A DNA stretch of 64,000 nt from Streptococcus sp. Marseille-P6264 (GTDB taxonomy: Bacteria > Bacillota > Bacilli > Lactobacillales > Streptococcaceae). How positions within the stretch are numbered: position 1 is the stretch's first letter; each line of letters starts with the position of its first letter. The position numbers were made by a program, and so were the translations under genes. This document shows, piece after piece, positions 61,618-64,000 of this stretch. The DNA lies in contig NZ_CABPTO010000003.1 in NCBI RefSeq assembly GCF_902460355.1, positions 1 to 64,000 on the forward strand, read 5' to 3'. Below the pieces are notes generated by a model. It searched no databases. It was not told the origin of the DNA and was given only the letters and a program-made list of their open reading frames with translations.

Positions 61618-61794
61618 TTATCCTTTATATAGGACCAGTAGCCCCAATGTTGCACTCAAATTTTCATAGTCACCCTCAGTTGCTTCAGTGCATTGCACAT
61701 CCACAACTTCAACACTTGCCATAAAGTCGTTGACTTGAGATTCAAATTCCTGCAGGCTTTGCTTATGCTTCTGATAAAATAGCTTGATTTTCAT
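61618..61794 (-). CDS. Small element protein, 58 residues
   Basis: AAGGAGC precedes the ATG at 61794. Starts MKIKLFYQKHKQSLQEFESQ and ends ENLSATLGLLVLYKG; alpha/beta-like. Its stop codon lies within the ribosome site of the 152-residue gene, so the two are coupled. No function known. Confidence 0.7.
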   Translation of the reverse strand: MKIKLFYQKHKQSLQEFESQVNDFMASVEVVDVQCTEATEGDYENLSATLGLLVLYKG

Positions 61795-61817
61795 TTTTTT
61801 AGCTCCTTTTCTTCAAT

Positions 61818-62126
61818 TTGTTACCTTCTTTAGTGATTTTGTTACCTTCTAGGTAACATAGTTCGGACTTACTGCCACAAGGCTTTAGGTCGTTTTGTTA
61901 CCATGTTACCTTCTTTTGAAGTCATAGCCCTTATATATAAAAATACTATTTTTTCCCTATATAGAGAGTTAAAAAGAAGGTAACAAGGTAACATTTTTTC
62001 AAAAAAGTCAGTAGTATCAAGGGTTTAACAACGTTACCTTCTTTCTAAACAAGGTAACAAGAAGGTAACATTTTGGGGTGAAAACGTAGATATACCAAGG
62101 GTTTAGGGCATAAAAAGAAGGTAACA
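61818..62126. other. Probable replication origin of the element (iterons and AT-rich tract)
   Basis: About ten copies of GTTACCTTCT or its complement AGAAGGTAAC lie in 310 bp: forward at 61820, 61841, 61905 and 62033, reverse at ~61975, 62059 and 62115, plus shorter GGTAAC/GTTACC cores at 61852, 61897, 61987 and 62053. An AT-rich tract (61928-61975) sits between the two clusters. The helicase gene ends at 62129. Satellites such as SaPIs keep their origin just after the replication genes. Confidence 0.75.
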
Positions 62127-62128
62127 TT

Positions 62129-63700
62129 TTAGTCTTTAACGACAGCGTGATTAGTTTTAGCCAGTTTTGTTCTTTCAAAATCGAAAGGGTCTAACTTATC
62201 GAAGTCCTCAACTTTAACCCTCGCCCGCTTAAGTTGGTACTTATTAGGCGTCAACTGTTGTAAGTGTCTAATAGTTTCTTTACCTGCCCCGTAAACATTG
62301 GGCTTAGGTATTCCCATATCTTCAGCATAATGTTTCAGCGATCTGGTCATTATAAAAACAGGCACCACGTCCAGCTCATGCCAACCTTTTTCCATGTATT
62401 CATGCTTAACCCATGAAAGCAAGTAGTCATTATCTTCCTGGTATTCTTCTAGGAGGCCTTTGACCGCTTTGGGTTCGATAAAGTGTGTAAAAGGCTCTTG
62501 ATTGATAGCTTTGTATAGGGCATATTCTAGGACTTCCTTATTTGCCAAAAACTCGTTTTTTATCCAAGGCTTTTCCTTCTCACCGTTAAAGTCTGCATTA
62601 AAAGGTACGATCATAATTCTGCGATACCAGCCCTTTGTCTTATTCCCACCGTTGGGAATATAATTCCCTGAAAAGATATTGAATAACTTGAAAGTAGCTT
62701 CAAAGGCTGGGCGTCCTTTAGGGTTGACTAGCACGGTGTCCCCGCTAGTGATACTCATTAAATCAGACGGATTTTTTAAGTATTCGTTTGGGGTTTCGTC
62801 TCCAATATTACAAACTTTACCCACCAAGGTTTCAAGGTTATGCTTTTCAGCAAATTGTGCAGGTTTTAACGCTGATATATTGCTTTCTCCTATCAGATTG
62901 ATAAGGAAGCGCTGAAATGTCCCTTTACCGTTGTTACCGTCCCCGTAGAAGATCGCGAACTTGTTTCGGGTGTGGTTAGGATTGATAGCCTCTAGGATAA
63001 TTTGCCAAAACAGTGTTACCAGTTCACTATCATTACAAGCGATTGAGTTTAGCCAATCGTCAAAAGTTTTGCCCTCTCGATCTGTTGGGACTCGTTTAGG
63101 CGCGTGGTAAGCTGTGCTGATCTTGCTTGTAATAACGTAATCAGGGCTAAATGGTAGTAGCTCCTTAGTTCTTAGGTCAATAATGCCATTCTTGACGGGG
63201 ACAAGGTTAGCACTCTCCAGCGGTTTCTTTATCTTGGTCAATGTCCTAACCATTAACTTAATCTGTGACCACTCTCTGGGCTTAATTCTTACGTCAAAAG
63301 TTTTACAGAAAAGGTTAAACAGGTCATTACTCGCGGTATAGATACCCTCGTCTAAATCATAGATATAGAGTAGGCTATAATCGGCTATGTTGCTTTTACT
63401 GATAAAAGTAAACGTGACAATATCGCTTAGTATTTTAGCAACGGTGAAGGTTTGGGGCATGGCTACCTTCTCGGTAACGTCCCCTGTGGACTCGTTTACC
63501 TTGGTTTCGGTATGTTCGGTTCGCCATTCTTCACCAGCATGAAAGATACGATTTTCAAGCTCCTTCATCGTCCTAGGGGGTTGTTCTTGCTCTCTCGCCT
63601 CTAAGATTTCGCTTTTTAGATTTTCCAATTCTTCTAGTTCTATGGTTCTACCCTCTCTTTCTATATTCTGCCCGTGATATGCTGCTGAAAGTGCGGTCAA
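62129..63700 (-). CDS. SF3 (D5/P4-type) replicative helicase of the element
   Basis: 523 residues from TTG at 63700 (start uncertain). The C-terminal part is a phage/plasmid primase-helicase: the D5_N-like region PVKNGIIDLRTKELLPFSPDYVITSKI, Walker A FYGDGNNGKGTF (~residues 266-277), Walker B-like VGKVCNIGDETP, and motif C FNIFSGNYIPNG with the arginine finger WYRRIMIVPF. It should unwind the iteron origin next to it. Overlaps the primase gene by 53 bp. Confidence 0.88.
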   Translation of the reverse strand: MTALSAAYHGQNIEREGRTIELEELENLKSEILEAREQEQPPRTMKELENRIFHAGEEWRTEHTETKVNESTGDVTEKVAMPQTFTVAKILSDIVTFTFISKSNIADYSLLYIYDLDEGIYTASNDLFNLFCKTFDVRIKPREWSQIKLMVRTLTKIKKPLESANLVPVKNGIIDLRTKELLPFSPDYVITSKISTAYHAPKRVPTDREGKTFDDWLNSIACNDSELVTLFWQIILEAINPNHTRNKFAIFYGDGNNGKGTFQRFLINLIGESNISALKPAQFAEKHNLETLVGKVCNIGDETPNEYLKNPSDLMSITSGDTVLVNPKGRPAFEATFKLFNIFSGNYIPNGGNKTKGWYRRIMIVPFNADFNGEKEKPWIKNEFLANKEVLEYALYKAINQEPFTHFIEPKAVKGLLEEYQEDNDYLLSWVKHEYMEKGWHELDVVPVFIMTRSLKHYAEDMGIPKPNVYGAGKETIRHLQQLTPNKYQLKRARVKVEDFDKLDPFDFERTKLAKTNHAVVKD

Positions 63701-64000
63701 GCTCCTCGATTGGTAAAGGTTCAGCCGTCACGCTATTGGCTATCTTTGTAAGCTCGTAGGCAGTCTCTAGGTCACAATCAACCCACTTGTTAAAGAGTAA
63801 GCCTACAAAGCGCGTGAGTGCTACGTTACGCCCTCCCTCGTCTCCAAATCCGTTGAAAAGCGTGTCAATGATCCTCATGGTCATAGACCTCTGGCCACTT
63901 GCTCTAGGTTTGTAAAGCTCAGTAGTTTCTTGCTTCGCTCTTGGTTCAACCTTGAGGACTGGATAATCTATCCCATGCTCTACGATTTTTTGATAGTCTG
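63648..64000 (-). CDS. Primase/prim-pol, C-terminal PriCT-1 part (runs off the window)
   Basis: The frame is open to the window end (117 codons seen). RTIDTLF-like start RIIDTLFNGFGDEGGRNVALTRFVGLLFNKWVDCDLETAYELTKIAN and PIEELDRTFSSI are the PriCT_1 domain found at the end of AEP-type primase-polymerases. The catalytic part lies beyond 64000. The in-frame ATG at 63884 is internal, not the start. Confidence 0.82.
   Translation of the reverse strand, partial: DYQKIVEHGIDYPVLKVEPRAKQETTELYKPRASGQRSMTMRIIDTLFNGFGDEGGRNVALTRFVGLLFNKWVDCDLETAYELTKIANSVTAEPLPIEELDRTFSSISRAEYRKRG

Noticed and set aside
61818..62126. CRISPR array
   Set aside because: The GTTACCTTCT units are only ~10 bp, irregularly spaced and in both orientations.

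Overview
The window looks like chromosome of a viridans-group Streptococcus (sanguinis/gordonii/mitis-like). The reasons are the long serine-rich LPXTG adhesin, lactate oxidase, a YSIRK-signal BgaA-type beta-galactosidase with two CBM71-like modules, the conserved streptococcal blocks tsaE-GNAT-lytR and yqeG-yqeH-yhbY-nadD-yqeK-rsfS, extended -10 (TGnTATAAT) promoters and strong AGGAGG ribosome sites. The species cannot be fixed from the sequence alone.

Layout. 1-2.7 kb: 3' part of a serine-rich repeat surface protein. 3-8.7 kb: Na/Pi transporter, nagA, aldo/keto reductase and a HigBA-type toxin-antitoxin pair. 8.8-13.2 kb: lactate oxidase and a four-gene polar amino-acid ABC operon. 13.2-19.7 kb: HAD phosphatase, DUF1361 protein, purine permease, tsaE-GNAT-LCP and a DedA-like protein. 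19.8-26.8 kb: an uncharacterised membrane protein followed by the yqeG-to-tmcAL housekeeping operon. 26.8-34.4 kb: VOC protein, exonuclease III, metG, a lipase-fold protein and an Nramp-like transporter lacking the usual metal-binding motifs. 34.5-44.3 kb: regulators and transporters, namely a BceRS-like two-component system, TraX-like protein, BceAB transporter, a second ABC pair with a LytTR/DUF3021 module, and a TetR-controlled pair with an NrdI-like flavodoxin. 44.5-57.1 kb: bgaA interrupted near its 3' end by an in-frame stop, a 43-codon ORF between two copies of a 175-bp repeat, a second BceAB transporter and an APC permease. 57.2-58.1 kb: two acetyltransferases. 58.14-64 kb: one end of an integrated element, probably a phage satellite (PICI-like) or prophage remnant. 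It carries a candidate structured small RNA, a tiny hydrophobic toxin-like ORF, a DUF1492/ArpU-like regulator, MazEF, a probable iteron origin, an SF3 (D5-type) helicase and the end of a primase gene that runs off the window.

How parts work together. Three promoters (before the TraX-like gene/BceAB-1, the 43-codon ORF and BceAB-2) share the same layout: a TnACA/TGTAA dyad, a second TGAAAG half-site 20-21 nt further on, and a -10 hexamer exactly 38 nt after that. This suggests one peptide-stress regulon driven by the adjacent two-component system and including an undescribed small protein. Three TGAATGAAT-N10-ATTCATTCA operators tie the TetR gene to the membrane-protein/NrdI-like pair. Two families of non-coding repeats (a 175-bp three-hairpin element, four copies; a ~55-bp palindromic terminator, three copies, each between convergent genes) are scattered through the chromosomal part.
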